Shown piece after piece: positions 47,730-61,490 of a stretch of 64,000 nt of DNA. Position 1 is the stretch's first letter; every line of letters begins with the position of its first letter. Both the position numbers and the translations under genes were made by a program. The stretch comes from Casuarina equisetifolia (lineage: Eukaryota > Streptophyta > Magnoliopsida > Fagales > Casuarinaceae). The DNA is taken from assembly GCA_028551475.1 (NCBI GenBank), contig CM052361.1, positions 20,039,491 through 20,103,490 of the forward strand, given 5' to 3'. The notes under the pieces were generated by a model. It saw only the letters and a program-made list of their open reading frames with translations, had not been told where the DNA came from and did no database searches.

Positions 47730-50208
47730 ATGAATATGCAGAAGCCCCTGTTTAGCTGCTTTGTTTTGACAAGCAACGACAACTTACAACCAAGAAGCAT
47801 GTCCGACTAATCCTTGGATCAATCCCAACGCGTATTATCAAGATATTGTGATCATATTTTCTTCTCTCCTTTCCGGAGTTGTTCATCTAATTTTAGTTGT
47901 TCCTCATCTTCTGCACTAAACTTTCTTGTGCATAAGATCAAAGTAGGGGTTGTTCTGCAAAGCTCAACACATGATAAAGTAGAAGTTCTTCTTCTTATAA
48001 CATGTATGTACCATCTTAAGATGGATGTTAATCTCAAATAATGCTTTATCTGATAAAGATCTTCTATTTCTCTCCAACAATGGAGTACCTGTTCTTGTTA
48101 CATGATTTCCATTTCATTAATGGTTAGGCTATAATCTTTTCGTGCCTGGTCTTTAGGAATGTGAATCTACAAAAGAAAAAGAACTGTCACAACTCAAAGC
48201 TTCCGATGGCATTGAAACCTTTCATTTTCTTTACACCTCTAGATTGTTCAGCATTAATTGGAATCTTGTGCGACCCATGATTCAAAGAAACCATCACGTG
48301 ACCACGTGGCATCTGAAAGCCTTTGAATTATTTGGCAGTTTTCTGCTACTCTTAATAAATAAACCAACCAATCAAAACCTTATCCGGCATCTTTTGGATT
48401 TATCAAGAAGGAGGTTCAATCCCAACCAAACGCTTCTAGTTATAACGTTAAGCAAGACACAGAGATTGTTTTGTTCAGCATCTCTACTAGATATACCGAC
48501 GAATGTGGCCTTACCTAGATGATTATCGACTTCAATCACACAAGTATATTAGAAAGATATTCCTAGGTCGCTAATTAAGGTGATGTATAGGATGCTTTGG
48601 TTTGTCAAAGTTGTCGGCAGCTCCAACTGGTGGATTGCCGAATTGTTTTTCCCTGTTTTGAATTTATTAATGTTGCGTGCCAATTTGGACCTTACCCTTT
48701 GTACTTTCAAGATAGTGTTCTTTGTCCCCTCGTTTTCGCATATATTGTTTAAATGGGACAAGTTCAATTTGACTTGTCTGCTAACATGTAGTGTCAGATC
48801 TGGAGTAGTGGGCATTAATTCATAACTATTTATAAAATATATTTATTCGTGTTAAGCATTGAGGGGTTTGGATTTGCCTTCTCTTTGAGGTGCATCGATC
48901 TCTTCGTTCGTGAACGGTTTTCTTTCCTACTAGGGCGTGAGGTAGTAGAAGTAAACAAGGACGTAAAAAGTCATGTTGGGCTGCACTCAGGCTGGCACAA
49001 AGGAAAGTTCATCTGTTTCCTCATTAAAAGTCCATGAAATTTCAGGGATCTCTGCGTTGAAGTTTGGGATGCCGTGGAAATCGTCATTTTCGTTGACGAT
49101 TTAGTAATAGAAATCAAAGTCTTAAGTCGTAAACCTATAAGTAACCTATTTCATTTCCTTCTCTAGAATGGAATCTCTCGCTAATTGTACCCGCCGTATA
49201 TTTATAAGCAAAAGCACATGCTTGTTCTTGAAAGTGCATATGCAGTTTTGACTAACGTTTACATGCCTCTTTTTCAACATTATTCATGCCTCTATTACAA
49301 TGGTTTATCTAACTAATTCTATCACCTCCGCAACCTTTGCTTAGATCCTCCATGGAATTACCTTTCCACTGTGCTGAAAGATGACAAACTTTCCCAGTTT
49401 TTGGGTGTCTTTGCACTCTCGAGCTTTCCCCATGCAACCCTATTTTTATCTCTTGCAACGTCCGTCCAACTTCATGAAATGTCTCCGGATTCAACTCTTT
49501 TCACTTCGTAATCTGACAATGATATCGCATATGGTTACGAAATCCAGAAATCGTACTTCTTCATTGTCCTGTAGGGTAGTTAAGCCCTTACCTTCTTTCT
49601 AGCTGTCAACCTATTCCAATGGTCCTTGGATCCTCTACACACTGACAACAAATGCAATGATATACAACTGCTCAACCAGCTTGATTTTCACGAACTGGCA
49701 ATAGTCCTCTCCGTAAGTCTCCTCCTAAACGACAACCTCCTCGATTGAAGCCTTTCCCTTAGACCCCTAATTTTCAAATCTCCAGTAGCCATCGCTGGAA
49801 GCCTTTTAACCACCACTATTGAAGACCACTCAGCCATAAAATTTACAGCTTACAAGTACTAAATCGGTAACCATTTGCTGCTGTCACTATAATGGTTACT
49901 TAATATTGCTACGTCCTGAGTGGAGAATGGCTATGGCTGAAGAGTTGAATCATTGTTTTGCAGGATATTACTACATGGTTCTTTTCTCCTTACATCTCCA
50001 CATATGAATTGGTAGATGAGCATGTGTTTCTTCCGGAAGAAATGGTAGGTGGAAGCATGATTAAGTGCGACTGTTGCCAAAAAATTAGTTGAGATTGAGA
50101 GGCACCACCATCTCCATTGGACGACCAGCAACTGCAAAAGAAACTCTCTTTCTACGAATTTTGTCAAACTTGGCGAGAGAGTTCGTTCATTTTTCAAGCC
50201 AAACCTGG
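47730..50208. other. Intergenic region between the DUF688-like gene and the TRIM element
   Basis: Contains the DUF688-like 3' UTR. Minus-strand sequence around 49309-49570 and 49931-50260 has weakly coding-like frames, but I recognise no family and see no splice structure. Confidence 0.4.
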
Positions 50209-50213
50209 TGGAT

Positions 50214-50781
50214 TGTAACGAACCCAACCATTGAGTCAAAAGGCCTAAGCTTGTTGGCATGGTGGGTTCAATTATCTTTAGGATTGTAACATTTCACCAT
50301 GTTCCGCAACTGACGCGCCGGCGGCCCACTCCACGATGGCTCCACACTGGCCCCATGCGTTTAGGCGCCCCTTCGGCCCATGACATTTTCCACCAAGTGG
50401 CCCTTTCCGTAGGTCGCCCCTTCCGTGGTTTGAACTTCGAATGTGGGGTTTGGCTCTGATACCAAATATAACGAACCCAACCATTGAGCCAAAAGGCCTA
50501 AGCCTGTAGTATGGTAGGTTCAATTACCTTTAGGATCGTAACATTCCACCACGCTCTGCAGCCGATGCCCTGACGGCTCCACATTGGAGCCATGCGTTTA
50601 GGGGGCCCTTTGGCCCATGACGTTTTTCGCCAAGTAGCCCTTTTCGTAGGTCACCCCTTTTGTGGTTTGAACTCCGAATGTGGGGTTTGACTCTGATACC
50701 AAATGTAACGAACCCAACCATTAAGCCAAAAGGCTTAAGCCTGTTGGCATGACGAGTTCAATTACTTTTAGGATCGTAACA
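50214..50781 (-). mobile_element. Complete tandem TRIM retrotransposon (three mini-LTRs, two internal segments)
   Basis: Three 77-78 bp LTRs lie at 50214-50291, 50467-50543 and 50704-50781, each TG...CA (plus strand TGTAACGAACCC...GTAACA; the middle one has TA for TG). On the minus strand each of the two upstream LTRs is followed after 2-3 nt by a primer-binding site, TGGTATCAGAG, complementary to initiator tRNA-Met. Internal segments are about 175 and 160 bp and non-coding. The 5-bp direct repeat TGGAT flanks the whole unit (50209-50213 and 50782-50786), showing it inserted as one piece. LTRs this short and the lack of coding capacity are diagnostic of TRIM/SMART-like elements, which depend on enzymes from other retrotransposons. 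Confidence 0.93.
50688..50701 (-). promoter_or_regulatory. Primer-binding site of the TRIM element
   Basis: Minus strand TGGTATCAGAGT, two to three bases inside the LTR at 50704. It pairs with the 3' end of initiator tRNA-Met. A second copy lies at about 50451-50464 beside the middle LTR. Confidence 0.85.
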
Positions 50782-50786
50782 TGGAT

Positions 50787-53579
50787 TTTGAAGTCTATAA
50801 TGAAATGAATACTTTGGGATAGGCCTAAAAGAGACAAGGCTATAGTTGACCAAGGATAGATGTTCATTTTTGTTCCAGCCGGCGTTTGAATTCGCTTAGA
50901 ATATTTCTTAAGATACGTATATTTCTTGGGTCAGTAGTTTGACTTAGTCTTAGTATCTAAAAGAAATAATACCGTAATCATAGGATATTGATTGCTTCAA
51001 AATATTAAGTTTGATTATAAATCTTGTAAAGTTCCAGTGATACTTGCGCTGAATACATGCAACTCAGATGGATTTTGTTCCAATTTGGTGTTATCAACAA
51101 TTCTTGTATATCTTCTAAGGTATAAAATTGTTGTGTATTCATCCTTGCGTTTTGGGTATGTTTGGTAACATCTTGGAAACAATTTGCTACTTTAAAATAC
51201 ATGCCTTTTTTTTTTTTTTTTGCGTAGTTGCCTTTCAAAATACAAACAAAAAATTTTGATATTAAGATATGAAACAAAATATTTCACATTTTTATAAATT
51301 TATTTGTAGGAAATAAGTGTTTGTCTTTAGAATTGTAGATTTCACTTATTGATACTGTAAACAAAGAAAATAATGTTCTCTGATGACGCTAGCAGGACAA
51401 CAAAGATCATACAATTAACTCAATGAAATAGTAGAACTTGAACAACATACCCAATTTTTTATTACACTAATCACAAAAGGTTTCTAAAAAAATTAACAAA
51501 TTATCATTATCACAAACATTGTAAGGAACATCATTTTGAAGTTTAAATCTCACATTCAGGATTTTATCAAAATAAAAATATGATCTTTTTCCTAATTGAA
51601 AGACTTTTTGAAAGTTCATTAGATACTTGTTTATCAATGAATTTCATGTTCCATGTTACATCAAGTTAAACTTATTCAATCTTTTGAAGGAAAAACAAAA
51701 AGACTTTTCAAAAATTCATCAAACGATTATTTCATAGAATTATAAACCAAATTATTTTGCGATGTGGCCTCATGTTCAATGGTCCACAAAAATAGAAATG
51801 ATTTTTTCTTTCTTTAAAAAGAAGAAAAGAAAGAGTTTTCATAAGTTTATCAAATGATTATTTTCTTAGACCCTATAAGTAGCACTATTTTAAGATGTGA
51901 ATCCTATGAAAAACACTTCTAAACTTTCTTATTTACATATAAAAAGATAACAAAAAAAATTAAAAACTTTAGCAAACATAACCCTTTTGATGTCAACCAA
52001 GCTTTACAAGCATGATATATTTATTTGAAGGAAACCCTCATAGACTTCTGTAACAAGTGGTCACCAATTGTTTTTCAATGAAATTATTAATGTTTGATTG
52101 ATTTATGTTTACGATGTTGTGGTCATCGAGAATGGTAGTTCTTTTATCACCCTATTGATTAGTCTATTTATTTGCCACAGATGACAGCCTACTTCTCAAC
52201 CTGAACATGTGCACAAATAAAAAATAAAGAAAAACACTTCTTTCCTCACTTCTTTTCATGCATCATTTCTTATAAAATAGTTTTGAAGTAGTTTTTTCTA
52301 TTTGTCTATTTACCTTGAGATGTGATATTGACGAGGAATTAAGCTTCTTTGAAATCAAAACTCTAGTGGTGTTCTGAAATTTGATAGATCATAGATAAAT
52401 GGGAACAAGGCAGCGACTTCTTTGCCCTAAAAGACGGGTCAAACAAGAAACTCCTCTCCTTTTCTTGTTATTTTTTTTCACCTTTTGTGCCACGGTGATG
52501 GGTATATTTTCTTGCAATTTAAGCAAGTCTAGTCTAATTAACACAAGATCCCTCCAAATACACCCTTTCTAGGTTTCCCTCCTTTTCTTCACCTACCGAG
52601 AAAAGCTTCAAGACTTTACCGTCCCGTCCCTATGGGGCTCAGACGCGACAAAATTATCTTTGCTGTATTGAAAGCACGAGTTTGTAGATGGAAATCTCCA
52701 CTTTCAACAATAAGAAAATAAGGAATAACATCTTATAAAGAGTGCATGAACTGAAATCATTGTTTACTCACATGCTTGAAGCAGAACAGTCAATTTAATG
52801 ACAGTAAACAAGCTCGATGGGGCTCAACCTCCCTTGTTACCTAATGATTCGCATATAGTTGGTGGTCTCTGAGCGTCTGTTCTGAGGATGGTCTCGTTAA
52901 CTGGCTTCTCCGGCTGATAATGCTTTATTAGCATTTTGAAAGGTTAATTTATGTTGGAAAGGAATTAAAAGAGAAGAAGACTTGATCATATAAGACAGAT
53001 AATAAGTTGCACTGTCAATTTTATAAGACAATTACCTCCAGAATTTTACTGTTGATAAAAAGTTGTTTTCGTTGCTTAACCACTTCTTATATGGAACTGT
53101 TTCATGAGGTGTTTCAATTTGTACAAGTCAAACATCCAAACATATAAAATTTATCAAGTTTTTTAGTTTAAATGCTGATATTGTAAGTAAAAAATTTGTA
53201 TTTTTTTGTATAATTTTATCAAATTTTTTAGTCTTTTTTTATAATTAAATTATTCTCTTATTCTTCAATGAATAATTTGTTTTCATTTGATGATATGTAA
53301 TACTTGACTTTTATTTTTTTTAAAAAAAAGCATCAAGGCAAAGGATCTAAGATCGATTGAGAATAAAGCCTGGACTTGGCTCCTAATACTTTTATGAGCA
53401 GCCACCAAAACTTGTAAGTCAATATAATAAGATATTGAAGCAACGAAAATATATGGCCCCAAGAAGACAAGTTCCGCTTGCGGGTAGCCCATAGCAATCA
53501 ACCGTCTTAAGCAAAGTCGAGCATTTAGGTTAGATGCTTGCTTTCAAAAGTCAAATTCCCCAAGGATTCGAATCAGACG

Positions 53580-53586
<7 letters not shown>
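50787..53586. other. Intergenic, AT-rich region
   Basis: About 2.8 kb with no recognised gene or complete element. Several T-rich and A-rich runs occur, for example near 51207-51221. Confidence 0.45.

Positions 53587-53663
<77 letters not shown>
53587..53663. repeat. (CT)n microsatellite upstream of the LBD gene
   Basis: About 77 bp of nearly pure CT, roughly 300 bp upstream of the LBD start codon. CT/GA runs are common in plant core promoters and 5' UTRs, so a regulatory effect is possible. Confidence 0.95.
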
Positions 53664-53671
<8 letters not shown>

Positions 53672-53964
53672 AAATAACAAATGAAATCTTACAGCCAAAT
53701 CCTTGAACACTAACCAGGATCTCACCAGTTGATACGAAAATCCAAGTCTGTCTTCAACCTTTTTGTGGCAGCTTTTCTTAGAAGTTCTTACAAAATACAT
53801 TTGACCTACTTCCCCGATTACCTTGCCTTTTAAGTAGTCCTTCCTCTATCTGTACTTCTTTGCTTCTGATTCTTTTATATTTTGGCATCTTTCTTCCTTT
53901 GAACAAACTCCATTCTGTCTGAATCCGCCTTTCATCCATTTACAACTAATTCTGGCAAGCTTGA

Positions 53965-55013
53965 ATGTCCAGAGAAAGGTAAATATCTATACGATGCCCC
54001 TTCAGGAAAGCAGAAGTACTCTACTTTCTCCCTTCTAGGATTCTTCCTCCTAAATCCAGCTTCCAGGGTGCTCAATCTCGCATATCTTTTGGTAGCTTGT
54101 AAAAACATTGAGCCGGAAAATACTTCATGTAATCAAAACACTCATACTACAATCCTTCTTTTCTCTTTGCTTCTACATGTTGTCCTCCTTTTTTCTAATT
54201 TTCTTCATCTTTTTAACTTGATCATATTGTTGTCTATTAGGGAGAGATTGGATGAAATAGGAAAAAGGATCAAGAGAGAGACAGATGCATCTTCTCAAAT
54301 GGGAAGGAGACATTTAGTTGGTCCTCCCGGGACCTTGAACACTCTTACACCCTGTGCTGCATGTAAGCTTTTGAGAAGAAGGTGTGCTGAGGAATGCCCT
54401 TTCTCTCCGTATTTCTCTCCGCATGAACCCCAAAAATTTGCCGCCGTTCATAAAGTGTTTGGTGCAAGCAACGTCTCCAAGATGCTAATGGTATGCACTA
54501 CCTCTGATAATATCCTGGTGAAGGCGGCCTAGTTCTTGCTTTTTCTTAATATTTGTTTTTCCAAACTTCTGTTCTTTTATGGTTTCTCAGGAGGTTTCAG
54601 AGAACCAAAGAGCTGATACCGCAAATAGTCTTGTTTATGAGGCTAACTTGAGGCTAAGAGACCCCGTATATGGGTGCATGGGAACAATTTCAGCTTTGCA
54701 GCAACAGATTCGATCTTTGCAAGCAGAACTTAATGCAGTAAGGAATGAGATATTGAACCAGAAATATAGAGAAGCTACTGGTAGCATCATTTCTTCCACT
54801 GCTGCTGAGTTAGTTCCTTCAGGAGATACTTCGATTGCTGCACCACCGCGAACCATTCCTCCGCCGCCCCCACCACCACCTCCTCTATCATTATTGCCAT
54901 CTCCGCCTTCTGTTGTCACTTCTTCGTCATCGTCTTCTTCTCCGCTATATACGCAACCTACAAGTACATACAGCTCCATTATTTTGAGGGGTAATATCCC
55001 ATATTTCGACTAA
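53965..55013 (+). CDS. LOB-domain (LBD/ASL) transcription factor, LBD15 type
   Basis: Three exons: 53965-53978 (14 nt), 54241-54490 and 54591-55013, encoding 228 residues. The LOB domain has the zinc-binding C-x2-C-x6-C-x3-C block (Cys 43, 46, 53, 57), the GAS block (FAAVHKVFGASNVSKML) and a C-terminal coiled coil with regularly spaced leucines (SALQQQIRSLQAELNAV). The tail is rich in proline (run of eight), serine and threonine. The tiny first exon gives MSRERERLDEIGK, which matches the remembered start of Arabidopsis LBD15 far better than any single-exon start. LBD proteins bind DNA and control organ boundaries; LBD15-type members are linked to vascular and secondary-wall programmes. LBD13 is the other close paralogue, so I leave the symbol blank. 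Confidence 0.93.
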
Positions 55014-58000
55014 TTCATAGACCTTAGTCCTTTTTCTTTCTTCTTCATTTAGAAGAATAGTAATATTCCGTAGGACTAGAATCATCATTTCATATTTTAG
55101 AATTGATTAAGTTTCTTTCTCTTACAAATTCTTTATGGTTGAGAAGTTACTGAAAAATATAAAGAAATCCTTGAGTTTTACAGTTGTCTCTTCAATCCTT
55201 GGCTGTTTTGAGATTCCTTCTTTAATTTTTATGGGGAAGAATACCGGGAAGGGGCTCTGCAAGTTGCCAAATTTTCATTCCTTTTCAATGCCCTCTTTAC
55301 TCCGTTTCACATGAATGATTTCTATGGGTCAATTTAGAGATATATTTTTGTTTCGTCATCCAAGTCATACACCGAGAATGATCCCTTACAAAGGGCTTAA
55401 GAGTTCTGCTACACTAGGGTTTACGAGTGTAGTGAATGTTGAGAGTGCATTATCCATTGTGCTCTCTTTCGTTCATCTACGTCATGGAACAAATCAACAG
55501 AGCTAGGTACTGTAAGGTTAAAAACTCTGAAATTTAAGATCTGTAATCAGGCTCTAGGTATGGTCGAACAGTGTCCCTTAATAGATGTAACAATTTTTGG
55601 TAGGGTTCACATGCTCAAACACAATAGCCTCGATTATTCATTGCCACGTGGTGGAAAATCCAGATTTCACTAGACTTTAAGTCAAAGTACATCTTAAACT
55701 GTGCCATTGAAGAGCCCTCAAAGCATATTAAAGAACTTTAGGAGAGAGAAAAGGCATGGAGCTTGTGATCCTGCCCTGTAAAGCTCGGAACTTTTTGAAC
55801 TGAAATTTACAGTCACTACCATCTACCTCCATCTTTTGCTCCTCGTCACGGTGGGGGGAGCGGCGTGGCGGTTGGTGGGTGGCATCGGTTTGTAGTTTGA
55901 TACTGAAAACATCATACTTGCATTACTGTCTTTCCTTGCTTAATCTTCTGTTTCTCAGTTTTCTACCCTTTTCAGTGTATCTAGTTATCATATTGTTCGC
56001 AAAATATGAATCCTGCAAGTGTTTTATCCCGTGTATATAGGGTAAATACTAAAACTGATGAACCTTGTCATAGATTTCCTCTAGTAGAGGCGATTATGGT
56101 CATTACATTAGATACGCCTAATTGTTTTTTGTACTCAATCTTTTGCTTATGGGGACCGAGCAAACTTGAATACAAATTAAATATTGATATGCTTTCCAAT
56201 CAAACTTCTCTGAAGTTTCCCGCACGTATCATCCGGCAAGGAAAGAAACTAATTCTCTTCTTCCGTATGCATGAAAACGAGAACATATAAAAAACTTAAA
56301 GCCGCTTTCATACTGGAAGAAGTTTGGGTGTTATAAGCTGTCAACTATAATGGCTACAAGTTGTGTATTCTAAGGTGTATTTAAGTTTTCGTGGCGTGTG
56401 GAGCAAAACCTTAGTGACATTGGAAACTGATCAAGGACTAAATTCATACTATATTCAGAAAGCCTATAGATTTATGGCCGAATTTGGTTTCACGTCGCAT
56501 TTGCTTGAAACACCCGCATCTTGTCTTGTCCCCTTTCAATGTTCAGAGGAGAACTTGTAGAACTCTGAAATTATTTCCTTTCTCCCAACAGAGCTCTCAT
56601 CTTTTTCAACACAATCTTCCAACATGAGATTGCCGTCAGCAATGATTTTGAAAGAAGTTACTTTTGCTTGTTGACAAATTCACCGTCTGACATTCAATGA
56701 ACAGATTCCCACTACCTAACAAAGTGGCAGACTATGTACTAGTTTTTTGATGATGCTGTCAAACGGGCTTCCGAGATTCCTAGATATAGAAGTTACCGTA
56801 GTTTTTTTGATGATGCTGTCAATCAGCTTCTGAGATTCTTAGATATAAAAGTTACCATCATCCTTTGGTAGCTGTTCTTATTATTATTGTGTTTTAACTT
56901 GTTGTTGTTGTTGTTGAGGGCTATATTCATTTTTCTTTTCTTTTTTTATAAATAAAATAATTTTATATATAAGACATCAATAAAAGATGTTTAAGAACAT
57001 ATACTCCTATGATGAGACCATACACAACATTACATTACATTAAAGATGATTTCTTTAAATTTTTAAGCATGTTGCTTAAATAATTTTTTTTTGTAGTTTT
57101 AGGGATCTTTTTAACACAAAGAAATTTGTCTCTTATACCCCCTTTGATGGCTTTAAAGGTTACACATCAAAAAATTTATACTAAAAATTTTATTGTCTTT
57201 TCATTCCAAATAATATAAACAAAAGATGCAAATACAAATTTAATAATACATGACTTAAAACTTTTTTCTTTTGCATGTTGAAGGAGCCACCCAATTCTTA
57301 ATGGTGTCTCATTAAATACAATTTTTAATTGTGCTTAAATTGTAATTAAGTATAGACATTTTAACAAGACTTGATGTCGAGATTTAATAAAAGTACCACA
57401 CAAACGATAACTTTTATCTCCATATGATCTTTAAGAAAGTGGAGTCTATTTTTCCTTGTGAGTTGGGGAAGATGAAAGCAATTGGATAATAAATAAGAAG
57501 AAAGGAATAAACTAAGATAAACTAAGTATTTGCTTGGAGACTCTGATTAACTGGAAAATGGGAATTAACTGCTTTTCTTTAAGTGCGACCCTTCCTCCCT
57601 CTCCCTCCTCCCACAAAGCCTTTCCTCAATCAAGACTCATTTGACCTGTTTCATGCTACGAACATCCTCTTAGAAACCATAGTTACTCTAAAGTAGAGCG
57701 AATAAAGTTAAGGATCTGATTGTTAATTGGGAGGTAGCACGTGTGTGATCTGAATTACCAGCTATGATTTTTTTTTTTTTTTCTGTCGGCAAGAAATTGA
57801 GACAATCTCGAATTCACTGAATCCTTAAAGAAGAAATTGGTAAGAAACAATGATTTCAAGTTTGCCCTTCTCTTCTCTTCCTCTGTTCATTCTCCTTCTT
57901 TCTTTGTTAGGTTTTCTTTCTTTCTTTTTGCTGCACCAAGCGACCGAGTATATGGTAAAAATCAAGAAAGCCTGAGGAAGCATATTTATAGGTGACCGTG

Positions 58001-59291
58001 CAAGTGAGTTAAAGTAGCTCCATTGTGTTTTGGGTCACGATCTTTGTATCTGTCATGAATTCCTGGTTACAAGGAAACTTATCTTTTGCAGCCCCGGCCA
58101 AGCCCACAAGCACAATGGGTTTTGACCCACCCGTTACTGGTTAAACTAAGGCCTGTAGCTTAAACAAAAGGAAATGGAAGAGATGTGCTGCTTTATTGAA
58201 ATATTTTGTATAATTTGAAGTGAGAGATTTCTCTTCTTTTTTAAAAGCTGATTTAGAGAAGAATATAAACCTTTTAATATAATATAAAAATGTATTATTA
58301 AGATAAGCAAAATATTATGGTGGTCATATTTTAAGTATCCAGCCTTTTCATAATGTCACTCTGAAAATCCATAACTTAATGTGATATGATTATGAGATTG
58401 ATTGAATATGTGACGTAACCTTATATATGTTTTTTTACAAAGAGAAGGAGAATTATTTTGTTTGTATCCATGGTTGATATTGAATGGGTGGATGTGCTAG
58501 TTGTTAAGACTAAATTAAGTACTAGCGCATTAATGTCAGCAGCCGACAGCCCATGCTTTGACATGTTAGCCGACATGATGTGTTTTAACATGCTAGCCTT
58601 AGGACGGCATCGCGTTCTCCATCAACCTCTAGGATTTGAGTGTGCGGTCTGCTTACCTGCACGTAGATTGGCCGGCCCTCATCACTCTTTTCCTTTTGTA
58701 CCTGCCCTAACTTTATTTAAACGATTGCATTCAAGGCTTTTGGTCATACAAAGACTCAATTTCTCCATCGCCGTTTCTGTTTTCCGGTTATCTTCTCCGG
58801 CGACTCTCATGTCTACGTTTTTCAACTCTACTAACTTGTTTGAACAGGTAACTGTTTTGTTATCCAAGAAGAAAGGAGAAGGGAAAAGTAATAGTGGTTG
58901 GTTTTGGCATACAGCCCCCTTGGCTTCTTTTCAAAGAAGAGTGGTAGTCAGCATTACTGAACAAGTGTTGTATTCAACAAGCGGAAGTCAGAGTCCATGT
59001 CTTTTTTTTTTTAAACACAATTACGATAATGAAGAAAGTTCCTCAAAAGAAGTAACCATGTTAAAGGTATTAAAATACGGAACATGAGGACAAGGTAAAG
59101 TGCATATTCAAATACTTCAAAGAGATTCTGTATTGCAATAATCCAAAAACAACGTTGTACACAAATAAAGTCATACTGATACTTTGAACCTTGCAGTTCA
59201 AGCACATTACCACAAGCAAACATATTGGGTATTTATTCAATTGAGATAATAAAAAATTGTAACATATTGGCTGGATTCCATAACCCTGAAC
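55014..59291. other. Intergenic region between the LBD gene and the peroxidase
   Basis: About 4.3 kb. A 59-bp tandem duplication lies at about 56741-56858 (TTTTTTGATGATGCTGTCAA ... AGAAGTTACC twice). A 209-codon plus-strand frame at 58458-59087 has no recognised domain. No other gene is supported. Confidence 0.5.
56741..56858. repeat. 59-bp tandem duplication
   Basis: Two adjacent copies with a few substitutions, starting at about 56741 and 56800. No coding role is seen. Confidence 0.8.
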
Positions 59292-61420
<2,129 letters not shown>

Positions 61421-61482
61421 TTCCTGGTAAAATTAAGAAGCTGGCGAGGTCTGTGCCTTTAGAGAATGGCGATGGACATATG

Positions 61483-61490
61483 TTTATATA
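61483..61490 (-). promoter_or_regulatory. TATA box of the peroxidase gene
   Basis: TATATAAA on the minus strand, 63-70 bp before the start codon at 61420, leaving a 5' UTR of about 35-40 nt. Confidence 0.7.

Noticed and set aside
50278..50721. Minus-strand frames of 81 and 63 codons that resemble each other
   Set aside because: They lie in the two internal segments of the TRIM element and are alike because those segments are copies.
58458..59087. 209-codon frame with an ECAVCL string suggesting a RING finger
   Set aside because: No further RING cysteines or histidines follow; codon use is poor and the frame crosses poly-T.
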